Positions 18,157 through 26,881 of a stretch of 64,000 nucleotides of DNA are shown here, in pieces. The DNA is from Methylovirgula sp963708155 (GTDB lineage: Bacteria > Pseudomonadota > Alphaproteobacteria > Rhizobiales > Beijerinckiaceae): NCBI GenBank assembly GCA_963708155.1, contig OY970183.1:124001-188000 (forward strand). The letters run 5' to 3'. The translations under genes were made by a program, and so were the position numbers. Each line of letters begins with the position of its first letter. Position 1 is the stretch's first letter. A model generated the notes under the pieces. That model was given only the letters and a program-made list of their open reading frames with translations. It was not told where the DNA came from and ran no database searches.

Positions 18157-18225
18157 GCGGTCGTGAAAACGACTGGCGCGATTGAGGCCAGTCTGCATCG
18201 CTGGCCGAATTACGAATTCGCCTAA
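18157..18225 (+). repeat. dispersed GAIEAxxHRWP repeat, copy 3
   Basis: Translation gives KTTGAIEASLHRWPNYEFA and a stop. The preceding bases (GTCGTGAAAACG) also resemble those before copy 2 (GTCGTGCTTTCAAAACG), so the shared unit extends upstream of the peptide core. Confidence 0.6.
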
Positions 18226-18296
18226 GCCCGGCGAGGTCTGGGCGGAAGGTGTTATGCAGCCTTTGCCTTCGCCACTCAACGAAAAGGCGACGAAAT

Positions 18297-18524
18297 TCAT
18301 TTCTTTAAGACCGCAACTGCAATTGCGATTAGGGCGGAGGCTGCCAGCACGACGACGGAAAGTAGCATATACAGGGCGCTGGCTCTCGTAGCTTTTGCTG
18401 TCTCCTCTGCGGCTTCGGCAGCCCGTTCGGCGGCTATAGCAGCGCGCTCTGCTGCCCTTTCGTCTAACAGTTCTTTACTCCTGCCCTCTAATTTACGAAA
18501 GTGCGACTTCCGCCGATAATGCAT
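18297..18524 (-). CDS. small coiled-coil protein with C-terminal membrane anchor
   Basis: 75 residues. A basic N-terminus is followed by a long amphipathic Ala/Glu helix (ERAAERAAIAAERAAEAAEE) and one C-terminal membrane helix (LYMLLSVVVLAASALIAIAV). Its start lies inside the 3' end of the preceding gene, so the two are probably translated together. No homologous family is recognised. Confidence 0.55.
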   Translation of the reverse strand: MHYRRKSHFRKLEGRSKELLDERAAERAAIAAERAAEAAEETAKATRASALYMLLSVVVLAASALIAIAVAVLKK

Positions 18525-18733
18525 TGCTGCCCTTTCACTGCGGCGTCGACGGCCGGCGTTTTGTGAGGACGGCGCCGTGCGCTTGGCGGATCAGCCAGCT
18601 TAGCCATTTCCGCAGCGAGAAGTCCTTCGACAGTTTTCCGCGTCTGCTCATCGAGTGGCGATTTCAACAGGCGTGTGAAATGCTCGATATTGAGTTGGGC
18701 GATCTCGCGTGGGCTAGTGAAATCGTCGGCCAT
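18488..18733 (-). CDS. conserved small helical protein
   Basis: The start MADDFTSPREIAQLNIEHF is preferred over an upstream Ser-rich extension. The motif AQLNIEHFTRLL, then DEQTRKTVEGLLAAEMAKL, is shared by many short uncharacterised proteins of Bradyrhizobium-like bacteria that pair a helix-turn-helix-like hairpin with a conserved EE/EM-AKL end. 81 residues. It overlaps the following gene by 37 bases. Confidence 0.6.
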   Translation of the reverse strand: MADDFTSPREIAQLNIEHFTRLLKSPLDEQTRKTVEGLLAAEMAKLADPPSARRRPHKTPAVDAAVKGQQCIIGGSRTFVN

Positions 18734-18967
18734 CGGGCAACCCCTCAGCGACGAGGAGGAGGACGCGTTCGTCAGACTCCAGTCGGATTTGACCATGCTC
18801 TTACGCTGGACCTATTGCAACACAAATAGCATGACAGCATCGACTCAGCCGCTCGACATGCTGGCTTTTAAGAAAAATCAGACAAAGCCCACCGCGCGAA
18901 ACGTTAGCAGCATGACAGCATCCGTCGGCATGCCACACTGAATCCTGCAAGGATCGTCCTGATCATA

Positions 18968-19165
18968 TTGGGCTGGCAGGTCCCAATGCGATTAGCCGAT
19001 AACGCTCAGAACTTTGCACCAAAAAAACGGCGATCGAAGCTGCCGCCGGATGTAATTCCCTCGGAACTGAAGTGGTTCGCCGCTCAGGCAAAGAAAAAAG
19101 TCGGCGACTTTCGCCGCCGGTTGAAGATATGGAAGGAACGCTTGTCGCTCAGAATTTGTAATTGA
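18968..19165 (+). CDS. doubtful small basic protein
   Basis: The frame encodes 65 residues that are strongly basic in the second half (KKRRSKLPPD, KKKVGDFRRRLKIWKERL). It overlaps the 3' end of the convergent outer-membrane gene by 17 bases. No clear ribosome site or known homologue, so it may not be a gene. Confidence 0.25.
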   Translation: MGWQVPMRLADNAQNFAPKKRRSKLPPDVIPSELKWFAAQAKKKVGDFRRRLKIWKERLSLRICN

Positions 19166-19856
19166 TGCCGGCGGTCGCGGTCTGCGCGGTCACATGCAGC
19201 GTGTGAGAATACCAATAGAATCCGTCGTCGACCCAGGTCGTCGGCGAGCCCTTGGTCCCGAAGTCGTAATAACGATAATTTGCATTGACGGTGATGTGGT
19301 CGGTGAAGGCGTACTCTAATCCGCCACCGACGGTCCAGCCGGGATTGACCGTGTCGTATGTCGCCTGCGAACCGAGGTCGCCGGAAAAATCCGCATTCGA
19401 GTGGTTGATGCCGGCAAACGCGCCACCACCGTCGGCGAAGACCAGCACGCGGTTAAACGAATAACCAATCTTCGCAGTCACTGAGCCGATCCAGCCAATA
19501 TCGGTGTGATAAAAACCGCTGTCGCCCAAATTGGTGTTACCGCTCAGATGACTCCAGGCAATGTCGCCCTCGCCACCGACAACGAAGTTGCCCCAGAGCT
19601 GGACGTTGTAGCCGAAGTCGCCGCCGACGAGGCCGCCGTTTCCGCTTATGGTCGGATTAGGCGGGCTGTCGTCGAAATTATAATGGGCAGAGTCCCATCC
19701 GTAGCCACCGTAGATACCTCCGTAGAACCCAGTCCATGAGAAAGCTGGCGCCACCGGCACATAGGCTGGTGCACCTTTTTCGTTTGGCAGATCGGCCGCG
19801 AAAGCAGATCCAGAAAGCACGCACAGCGCGGCTGCACATCCGATTAGCTTTTTCAT
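19149..19856 (-). CDS. Omp25-like outer-membrane beta-barrel protein
   Basis: The start MKKLIGCAAALC is preceded by GGGGGA. A signal peptide cleaved near AFA|ADLP is followed by the family's opening (FSWTGFYGGIYGGYGW), then alternating barrel strands, VGGGLEYAFTDHITVNANYRYYDFG near the C-terminus and the terminal aromatic residue in GINYKF. This matches the Omp25/Omp31-type porin family typical of rhizobia and relatives, usually about 200-260 residues. It contributes to outer-membrane structure. Confidence 0.9.
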   Translation of the reverse strand: MKKLIGCAAALCVLSGSAFAADLPNEKGAPAYVPVAPAFSWTGFYGGIYGGYGWDSAHYNFDDSPPNPTISGNGGLVGGDFGYNVQLWGNFVVGGEGDIAWSHLSGNTNLGDSGFYHTDIGWIGSVTAKIGYSFNRVLVFADGGGAFAGINHSNADFSGDLGSQATYDTVNPGWTVGGGLEYAFTDHITVNANYRYYDFGTKGSPTTWVDDGFYWYSHTLHVTAQTATAGINYKF

Positions 19857-20488
19857 TTTTTGAATCCCCCCATGTTGCACAGGCAATAGCCTTAGATGCT
19901 CCGTCGACATTCACAGCATCGCTTTCACGTGATGTAGCGCGATTCATCCCCGGTGTTGCCGTTGCGTAACTCGGAGAGCATGAAGCGATACGCTGTCTTG
20001 AGGCATTACCTGCTGCGCTGAAGCTGCGCGTTATTCGCCGGTGCGATTAGGAGGAAAGATGGATGAGCTTTGAACGCCCCGCATTGACTGACGCTTGATT
20101 GCCGCCGGCCTTGTTGTCGCAGCGGCATTAGTGCTGGGCTCGCGGTGAGGTTGGTCTTTGGTGGTAATAGGTGACACACGCCTGTCGCAAAGCCACCGTT
20201 GCCAGCCGAAACGCTAACTTCAGTCGCAGCCGATGAGGCCGCCTTCATTAAGCGGACGGTGCAGCTATTCTTCGGTGACGATTTGGTGCCTTAAGGATCA
20301 TTCGAAATAGAAGTCCTTCGGCCACGGCAACCTCTTGCCGTGGATCGCACTCGAATTCGGGATGAGCCAGTACACCCCTCAGAACTTCCTGAGCGTGTGT
20401 GACGCATTTGGCGCAAATACGAAACGTGTTTCGGATTTGAGTCCCAAAGCCCTCTACTTGCTTGCGGCGGCGTCGACGCCGGAGGCTG

Positions 20489-20737
20489 CTAGTAACGGCA
20501 GTGACGATAGCCGTCCCGCCAATAGCAGCGATGGTGATGGTAGCCTAGTCCCAGCGCACCGTTTACTGTCCCGACGCCAGCGCCAACGGCGCCTCCAACT
20601 ACTGCGCCCACGGGACCTGCGACTTGATTACCTCTATGCGCGCCTTCCTCGGCGCCGCCGACCAAACCTTGCGCGTGCGCAATCATGGGAGACGACATCG
20701 ACAAGAGTTCAAGAGCAATAGCAAACCGGATTTTCAT
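20489..20737 (-). CDS. small exported glycine-zipper protein
   Basis: Start MKIRFAIALELLSMSSPMIA with a cleavage site near AHA|QG. The mature peptide has a glycine-zipper-like segment (GPVGAVVGGAVGAGVGTVNG) and an aromatic/His/Cys tail (YHHHRCYWRDGYRHCRY). 82 residues. Glycine zippers suggest membrane insertion or oligomer formation, as in small outer-membrane-associated proteins. Confidence 0.6.
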   Translation of the reverse strand: MKIRFAIALELLSMSSPMIAHAQGLVGGAEEGAHRGNQVAGPVGAVVGGAVGAGVGTVNGALGLGYHHHRCYWRDGYRHCRY

Positions 20738-20837
20738 AAGTTCTCCATGCGTTGTACGGGCGTGCCGCCGTGTGCACGTCAATCGCTAAAATTAATATTT
20801 ACAATGTAATAATCGCCGAGACACAAGTTAGTTGCGC

Positions 20838-20912
20838 GCCGCATACGTATTTGGCCGAGGCCGAAAAGAAGTGGCAGTCATTGACTGGCAAGTCGGCAAC
20901 ATAGCGCAGATG
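20838..20912 (+). repeat. orphan 3'-end fragment duplicated from the gene near 37.0 kb
   Basis: About 70 bases are nearly identical to the end of the intact gene at 37.02-37.33 kb, encoding PHTYLAEAEKKWQSLTGK and its stop. The rest of that gene is absent here. Only a few substitutions separate the two, so the duplication is relatively recent. Confidence 0.75.
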
Positions 20913-21037
20913 GCTAAAGCTACGTCAGTCCGCCTTCTTTCGTGCGGTTAGCGCTGGCAGTGCGAACCAGTCCCCACTCCTGAATATTTTATTCGGCGGA
21001 CCGAAACCTGCGGCGAGAACTCTGAAAAGCGTGAAGG

Positions 21038-21388
21038 TTAGCCAACATCAATCGCCCGCAGCGCCTTGGTGATTGATGCGGGGTCGTACGGCTTAGCAAG
21101 GAAGGGCACGGCGCGCAGCCGCGGTGGAACATCTTCGCGCTTCGATCCGCTGAGAAATGAGAACGGGATACCGCGCGCAATCAGTAGATCGGCTATCTCA
21201 AAAGTCTCGCCATCGGTGACATTAACATCCAAAAACACCACGTCGAAATGCTCATCCAGGGCTCGCTTCGTTTGCGCGATATTTAGCGCGCTTACGATAA
21301 TCGCCGGCATGGTATCAGAGACGAATTCTGCCAAATCCATAGCTGCAAAGGCGTCGTCCTCGACGATCAAAACATGAATTTTGCGCAT
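21038..21388 (-). CDS. single-domain response regulator (receiver only)
   Basis: 116 residues, only a REC domain. D11 and D12 form the acidic pocket, D54 in FLDVNV is the phosphorylation site, S80 takes the Thr/Ser switch position and K99 in PFLAKP is conserved. There is no output domain, so it probably works as a phosphate relay or sink, or by protein contact. Receivers with ARGIPFxFLSG and PFLAKPYD resemble those paired with HWE/HisKA_2 kinases. A decayed fragment of a close paralogue lies near 36.8 kb. Confidence 0.88.
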   Translation of the reverse strand: MRKIHVLIVEDDAFAAMDLAEFVSDTMPAIIVSALNIAQTKRALDEHFDVVFLDVNVTDGETFEIADLLIARGIPFSFLSGSKREDVPPRLRAVPFLAKPYDPASITKALRAIDVG

Positions 21389-21490
21389 GAGCTTTTCCTT
21401 TGACCGGACGTTAGGGCATTGGCGGGAGGAAGTCCGATCTAGTTGGACCAGCTGACGTCTTTCTGCGGTTGAGTTTAAGGAGCGCGCGTT

Positions 21491-21721
21491 ATGCCGATCA
21501 CCGCCAGCGATGTTATTGACATTCTCGGGCCGACTGATGAAGCCACAATTGCGGAAATAGTTGCGACCGGCGCGTCACGTCTGGAGTTAGCGGAAGCATT
21601 GGCGTGGATCAGCAATGACGAAGCCTTAATAAAGGAGGGCCGTCCTCTTCCGACCGGAAAAGTGGCTGAGGTTTGCGCCCTTCTCGATGCGCGTGAAGAC
21701 GACGCTGATGGCGTTCGCTGA
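21491..21721 (+). CDS. conserved hypothetical small protein
   Basis: 76 residues beginning MPITASDVIDILGPTDEATI. The protein is acidic and predicted helical, with a repeated EALAW-ISNDEAL pattern and a LPTGKVAEVCALLD end. Similar short proteins occur in Hyphomicrobiales without known function. AAGGAGCG precedes the ATG. Confidence 0.6.
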   Translation: MPITASDVIDILGPTDEATIAEIVATGASRLELAEALAWISNDEALIKEGRPLPTGKVAEVCALLDAREDDADGVR

Positions 21722-21778
21722 CTCGGCCATGGCAATTCTTGGGGGACCGTTCCTGCTTTGAGTCCCAAAGCGATCTGC

Positions 21779-21979
21779 TCAGGCCAAAACCTCACCGCGC
21801 ATGTTGATGGTCCGGTCCTGCGTGTGGCCGCAGGCGGCACATTCCAGAATCTGGTATTCGTATCCGCGGTGTTTGTGACTTAGGGCGCGTCGCACGACGA
21901 TCATTGCGCCACTGCAATGCGGACATGAAATACGGTCTGCTGCGCCAAATGCCTTCCTCGGCTCGGACTCAGAGTTCAT
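21779..21979 (-). CDS. small zinc-ribbon protein
   Basis: The ATG with GAGG upstream gives MNSESEPRKAFG; another ATG four codons earlier is possible. Four cysteines in two CxxC knuckles (CPHCSG and CAACG) separated by about 25 residues make a zinc ribbon. The spacer contains SHKHRGYEYQILEC, typical of short zinc-ribbon proteins of this order. The function is unknown; a nucleic-acid or protein contact is plausible. Confidence 0.65.
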   Translation of the reverse strand: MNSESEPRKAFGAADRISCPHCSGAMIVVRRALSHKHRGYEYQILECAACGHTQDRTINMRGEVLA

Positions 21980-22080
21980 GGCGTGCCTCATTCGGATTAA
22001 ACCCTGGACTCGGCGCCTAGCACGCCGGAGGCGGGGGCGCTATCAGCCATACCTTCATTTTGCATAAAGCGATTTGTCGA

Positions 22081-22797
22081 TCAGACGTGCGTTCCGAAGA
22101 CGGCACCGATCACCGCTGTCACTGCCATAGCGACGGCGCCCCAGAACGTCACACGGACTGCGCCCTTCAGGATGTTTGCTCCGCCTGTCTTGGCGCCTAT
22201 TGCCCCCAAAACGGCGAGAAAAACGATTGAGCCACCACCAACGATTTGGGGGACAAGCCCCGCAGGAGCCAGCACCGCGATTAACACCGGCGGCAAGGCT
22301 CCCACTGCAAAGGATGCGGCGGAAGCCAGCGCCGCTTGTACCGGGCGCGCTGCCATCTCCGGTGAGATGCCCAGTTCATCGCGCGCATGGGCACCGAGGG
22401 CATCACTTGCCATCAGCTTCACCGCAACCTGGCGTGCCAGCGCTTCGTCAAGGCCGCGCTTCACGTAGATCGCAGTCAATTCGCTAGTTTCACCAGCTGG
22501 ATCGTCGCGCAGTTCCCGAGCCTCTCGAGCCAAGTCCGACCCTTCGGAGTCCGCTTGTGAGCTTACGGAAACATACTCGCCGGCCGCCATCGACATCGCC
22601 CCGGCTACCAAACCGGAAAGGCCAGCGATCAATACAGATTCTCTAGAAGAATGAGCGCTTGCGACACCGATAATCAAGCTTGATGTAGAAAGAAGACCAT
22701 CATTCGCGCCGAGCACTGCGGCGCGAAGCCAACCCAAGCGCTCGACAGCGTGATGTTCAATTTGTTTGCTCTGACCGGGCATAAAATGCTCATACAA
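22081..22797 (-). CDS. VIT1/CCC1-family iron/manganese transporter
   Basis: 238 residues (an internal ATG five codons on is an alternative start). The N-terminal helices carry GWLRAAVLGANDGLLSTSSL and the AGAMSMAAGEYVSVSSQ motif that defines the family, followed by a cytoplasmic acidic helical stretch (DLAREARELRDDP) and three C-terminal helices. Members move Fe2+ or Mn2+ out of the cytoplasm or into a compartment. The intact metal-binding region suggests a working protein. Confidence 0.9.
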   Translation of the reverse strand: MYEHFMPGQSKQIEHHAVERLGWLRAAVLGANDGLLSTSSLIIGVASAHSSRESVLIAGLSGLVAGAMSMAAGEYVSVSSQADSEGSDLAREARELRDDPAGETSELTAIYVKRGLDEALARQVAVKLMASDALGAHARDELGISPEMAARPVQAALASAASFAVGALPPVLIAVLAPAGLVPQIVGGGSIVFLAVLGAIGAKTGGANILKGAVRVTFWGAVAMAVTAVIGAVFGTHV

Positions 22798-23078
22798 TTT
22801 TGATGCTGCGGGGGTGACGCTGCCGTTCTGTCTATTGTCTATTTTTCACCTTCACGACGCTCTCGCCGCGCCGTCGATACCGGAAGGGGGGCGGTAAGTT
22901 CTGGCGCAATGACAGAACTGCTTGCCACGAACGCATTTATAGGAAATCGCGGCATGAACCTTCAGGCTGGGCGCAAAGTTTCGCCATCGCAATGACCATC
23001 CCACTCTGACGGGGCAATCGCTCTTAGCGGAATCCGCCATCGATAGCAGCCTCATCAATTTCGATTATCTTCTTGTCG

Positions 23079-23369
23079 ATGCCAATTTCGCTGACGCTTC
23101 CGAACCACGCAGCCGATCCGGGCGAAGAGCTCATCGCTTTCGGCGACATTCACGGTCATGCGCAATTGCTTCGCATAGCGCTTGCGGAAGTTTCGAGGCT
23201 GTCGCGGTCGCGCGAGAAAAAACGGAAAGTAATCTTTCTCGGTGACTTGATCGATCGCGGACCGAATTCGCTTCAGGCAATTGATTTGGCCTTGAGCGCC
23301 AAGCATCTCGCCGGCGCCGATGACGTTATCTATCTTATGGGCAATCACGAGATGTTGTTCTTGGTTTAG
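23079..23369 (+). pseudogene. truncated metallophosphoesterase, copy 2
   Basis: The first ~92 codons match copy 1 near 4.0 kb very closely (GDIHGH, GDLIDRGPNS, GNHE). Homology breaks abruptly after LMGNHEMLF, and the frame ends four codons later. This copy keeps an intact ATG (MPISLTLPNH) which copy 1 has lost. Without the C-terminal half (the GGDTVL and VVHGHT regions) it cannot form the full metal site. Confidence 0.8.
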
Positions 23370-24343
23370 GGTGCAGGATGTTCGATTTAGAAAGAGAAAG
23401 AATTGTTCCGCCTGAAAGCTCGAAATGTGTCTGTTGTCATTCTCGAGCGACCGCTTGTCGACGTGGATGGCCTTTTGGGCCGTTCTTTTCTCTCGCGTTT
23501 CGACATGGTCTTCGGTCGACGTCGATTAAAGCTGACGACCAAATCGCCGTCTTGAGTTTAGATTAGATATTAAAGTCGCGGGCGCGTTAAACCGCATTTA
23601 AATGCGAGCAGACAAGGCGCGGGCAGAACACGCGCTGAAGGACATTGGATCTCGGACCCGCCGGCGGCCGCCACCGGAATTGCTGACGCCGGAAGCAGAC
23701 TCGCTTCCTTTATGAAAGTGCCCCTGAGCGGTGGACTTTTACGGCTACAGTGATGCGCAAAAAAGCGTTCGGCCCTATCGGCCACAAATAGACGACCGCG
23801 CATTGGCTCCGAGCCGCGGCAATGCGCTAGCCCCCATGCTTGTGAAAATACGTCGGTCTCGGCAGCCATCAAACCCGCAGCCAGCGACCGCCATAGTGTA
23901 CATAAAGACAAACGCACTCAGTGCGGAAAGCTCCCCGCACGGGTGTTTCCCGAACGGGGCCGCAACTGGCACCCCGCTCAGCCTCTTGCGACAACGCTCC
24001 GAGATTTGCGCTGGTAGTCGCACGACCTTCGTGCCGCTGCGTGCATGCGGCAAGTCCCTATGCCCCGATCTTTTATGGCAGGCAAAACGATACCTGCGTC
24101 GACAATGCAAAAGATTCGCGCCGATCATCGGCCTTATGACCCACGCTGCGACCCTTGGAAACCGCCAGCGCACACCTCCTCGCACCACGGTAGCCGCTTC
24201 GGGCTCGGCAGCGCTCAGATTATTTTGACTTCGTAGCCCGCGCGACGCCTCGTTGTCTCTAAGCGTAGGCGGTGCTTATACTCTCGCCTGCGGCGGGAAA
24301 CGTCAGGTAACGGGTCAGTTTCAACCATATATGGCGGTGGGCA
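23370..24343. other. intergenic stretch, no supported gene
   Basis: About 970 bases. Frames up to 165 codons exist on both strands, but none has a ribosome site, a recognisable domain or coding-like third-position bias, and they overlap each other antisense. It is likely degenerate DNA next to the truncated phosphatase. Confidence 0.4.
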
Positions 24344-24568
24344 ATGGCAAAGCTAACGATCGATCAGATGAGACGAAACCTCGCCGACAAGGCTATCTGG
24401 CGTCGCGTCCTGATGGGCTGGTTATACATTGCCTTGCTCATAGCCCTCTTCGCCTATTGGCCCCTGGCGGTCGTTGTCGGCGTCCCGATTGCGCTTTGGA
24501 AGGTAAGCAAACGCATCTCTCATCAGCGCGAGTTGCCGGCAAAACGAGAGCCCGATCAGCTAGCTTAG
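24344..24568 (+). CDS. small membrane protein
   Basis: 74 residues: an amphipathic N-terminus (MAKLTIDQMRRNLADKAIWR), then a hydrophobic region long enough for one or two helices (VLMGWLYIALLIALFAYWPL, AVVVGVPIALW) and a basic tail. No family recognised. It is the first of a run of rightward membrane-protein genes leading to the DUF805/stator-like locus. Confidence 0.5.
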   Translation: MAKLTIDQMRRNLADKAIWRRVLMGWLYIALLIALFAYWPLAVVVGVPIALWKVSKRISHQRELPAKREPDQLA

Positions 24569-24694
24569 CTGAGCGATTCCAAATGTTATCCCACATAGCG
24601 CGATCCCCGCAGCTTCCATATCCGAGTTGGCGCTCGACTTTCATCAAAGAAGCACAAGCCGCAAATTGATCGAAGCTGAAAACAAGCGAGCAAT

Positions 24695-25279
24695 ATGCCG
24701 CCATCTAAACATCGTGACATGAAAGGCGACAGCGGACGCCTTAGGGCGCTTGGTATTTTCATGGCATTGTTCGCCGTCTTTTTCGCGCGGTCATACTGGG
24801 CCGAGCTTCCAAAATATCAATTTGAAAAAATGGCCCGCGAAACCGCGCAAAAAAATCTAGCCGGCGTGCGGTTGATCAGTGCGTCCTATGCCGTCAATCC
24901 TTTTTCACCTATTTCGTGGCTTAAGCCGCCGGCAACAACTCTGGACTTCGCCTCCCCCGATGAAGACGTGAAAACCAGGTTTTGGCTCATGGCGATGTTT
25001 TACAAGCGAAAATATCCGAGCATATTTATACTTGATGTGGATTGTGGGAAAAGCACTTACAAATGGTCGGATCTTGCACATGACTTGTTCGGCAGCTTCA
25101 TCTCTGGGTACCGTGCTGTCACGCCGGATGGACGAGCTTATAAGAGGGCGACAGACGAGGTTCCGCTTTCCGCGGGATGGCATCACCAGTTTTGCGACAC
25201 CGATTGGACCGCAGAGAGGAAGGCGGCCATAAAATTCCGTCTTGAAAGCGCGAAGAAAAGTAAAATGGATGGACAATGA
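24695..25279 (+). CDS. hypothetical membrane-anchored protein
   Basis: 194 residues. A basic N-terminus and one membrane helix (LRALGIFMALFAVFFARSYW) are followed by an exported or cytoplasmic domain of about 155 residues containing ISASYAVNPFSPISWLKPP, FILDVDCGKSTYKW and GWHHQFCDTDW. No known domain. An internal ATG eight codons on is an alternative start. Same orientation as the downstream locus. Confidence 0.5.
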   Translation: MPPSKHRDMKGDSGRLRALGIFMALFAVFFARSYWAELPKYQFEKMARETAQKNLAGVRLISASYAVNPFSPISWLKPPATTLDFASPDEDVKTRFWLMAMFYKRKYPSIFILDVDCGKSTYKWSDLAHDLFGSFISGYRAVTPDGRAYKRATDEVPLSAGWHHQFCDTDWTAERKAAIKFRLESAKKSKMDGQ

Positions 25280-25294
25280 GCATTACTACTGCAG

Positions 25295-25423
25295 ATGCTA
25301 AAGCAATTAAATCCTCAGAATGCTTTTGAGATGATCTTCTTCTACGTAATCGTGCATCTTCTCATTGTTGCTGGCGGAATCTTCGCCGTGATCCGATATT
25401 TTAGGGAAAGGCGGCGCAAGTAG
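25295..25423 (+). CDS. 42-residue single-pass membrane peptide
   Basis: Starts 15 bases after the previous stop, reading MLKQLNPQNAFEMIFFYVIV, then a continuing hydrophobic helix and a strongly basic end (RYFRERRRK). One membrane helix with a positive C-terminus implies the tail is cytoplasmic. Too short for routine calling. It may act as an accessory subunit of a membrane complex, which is a guess from position. Confidence 0.45.
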   Translation: MLKQLNPQNAFEMIFFYVIVHLLIVAGGIFAVIRYFRERRRK

Positions 25424-25630
25424 GAACGGCCCAACGTTTTGACCGCGTGCTTTGTTTTTTCCGAACCAGCGCACCTGCCTGCTTCTTCGCCTCGAAAGAG
25501 CAGACTCGCAGACAGCGCCCGGGGCTTGCGGCCAGACATCAAGCGTTGCAGTATAAAAATATAACTTTCGCGGGCGCCAACAGACCGCAGCTTCAATCTC
25601 AATTTATTTGAAGTCATTGGGGGCCCTGCG

Positions 25631-26881
25631 ATGAGTTCCTCCTCAAGTCCTCCGCCTACAAAGAAAACTCGACCGTCCTTCAAGGTTCCCTGGGGGCAAT
25701 TGACAATTGTAGGATGGGTTCTCGGCGGCGTTTTATGGCCCTTTTTCCTCATCATGGGGCTTTGGTCGACAAGACATCACTGGTTCCCCGTTCGAAAACG
25801 CATTTCTCGAAGTTATTATTGGAACGGTCTCGGTCTCTACTTGTGTGCGGGGGGGCTGTTGGCAGTATTAATCTACGCTGTGTCGCAATCGCTCAAATTT
25901 CCGATCGGGGTCGTTTATGCGCTCTATGGCGTGCTCATCAGTGGAATCGCGTTATCGGCAGTCATGATAGCGATTGGACGACTGCATGATCGTAACATAT
26001 CAGGGTGGTGGCTCATTCTTTACTACGGGCTTCCTGCTGCATTGATTGTTGGCTGCAGCGTGAGCCTCTTTCCCGATGTCGTCAGAATAATACTCGCCTG
26101 CCCGGTTCCTTATCTTTTGACTTGGACCATTATTGCGCTCGGTTTTCAGGTCGGCACCGCAGGACCCAATCCCTATGGTGCCGACCCGGTTGCTCTTGAT
26201 TACGAGCGGACGCGCCAGCGACAACAAGCGACCGCCTCAAAGACGGCAGCTGCGGGGGCAAGCGCATCGGTTTTGCGGCCTCAAGAGGCTCTCCAGCCGC
26301 CCGCCCCCGCCCACGGTCCGACATCTTCGTCTTCGCCCTCGGCGCCGATTCAACCGGCCACAAGCCCTCCGCCTTTTGCACCAAAAGAGGGCCCGAGAAC
26401 TCGGCTCACATTGAATGACCTCTTTTCCTTCCAGGGCAGGTTTTCTCGAAAGAAATACTGGATGTATTTTTTGGTCCAATGTGCCTTTGCGGGTTTGGTC
26501 TGGGCTGCCGTGGACGCGGCGACCGCAGCTCACTCAGTCTCGCGGCCGACCTATTGGTTGCTCGTTGCATTGCTTGCCGGTCTCCCGGCTGGAATTTCCA
26601 TCATGGCAACGACGGTGAAACGGCTCCATGATTGGGGCCAGTCGGGTTGGTGGGGGCCGGCTATCGGCGTATTGGCACTCGTCGGCATGGAATTGTTAAG
26701 TTTGCTCTATAATCAGGCGCTTCTCGAATGGGGAAACTGGGGCGGCGGGGCTGGGTTCGCGGCGTTTATATTTTGGTTGATCGGTTCTGTTCGCGGAACC
26801 ATCGGCAATAACAGGTTTGGACCCGACCCCGTGCCGCCGCCGCCAGGAGTAACTCAAGGTGCGCCGGTGAACATGCAATGA
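25631..26881 (+). CDS. tandem DUF805 membrane protein
   Basis: 416 residues with two DUF805 units. Both have the hallmark RLHD...SGWW: RLHDRNISGWW near residue 122 and RLHDWGQSGWWGP near 335. The second also has the canonical opening FSFQGRFSRKKYWMYFL. Each unit has three to four membrane helices; a Pro/Ala/Ser/Gln-rich linker (about 195-255) joins them. Single-unit DUF805 proteins (110-150 residues) are common; a fused pair is unusual. Function unknown. It begins the locus with the stator-like genes, about 200 bases upstream of the next. Confidence 0.85.
   Translation: MSSSSSPPPTKKTRPSFKVPWGQLTIVGWVLGGVLWPFFLIMGLWSTRHHWFPVRKRISRSYYWNGLGLYLCAGGLLAVLIYAVSQSLKFPIGVVYALYGVLISGIALSAVMIAIGRLHDRNISGWWLILYYGLPAALIVGCSVSLFPDVVRIILACPVPYLLTWTIIALGFQVGTAGPNPYGADPVALDYERTRQRQQATASKTAAAGASASVLRPQEALQPPAPAHGPTSSSSPSAPIQPATSPPPFAPKEGPRTRLTLNDLFSFQGRFSRKKYWMYFLVQCAFAGLVWAAVDAATAAHSVSRPTYWLLVALLAGLPAGISIMATTVKRLHDWGQSGWWGPAIGVLALVGMELLSLLYNQALLEWGNWGGGAGFAAFIFWLIGSVRGTIGNNRFGPDPVPPPPGVTQGAPVNMQ

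Noticed and set aside
23731..24228. Overlapping frames of 137-165 codons on both strands
   Set aside because: No ribosome site, domain or coding bias; mutual antisense overlap suggests chance open frames.
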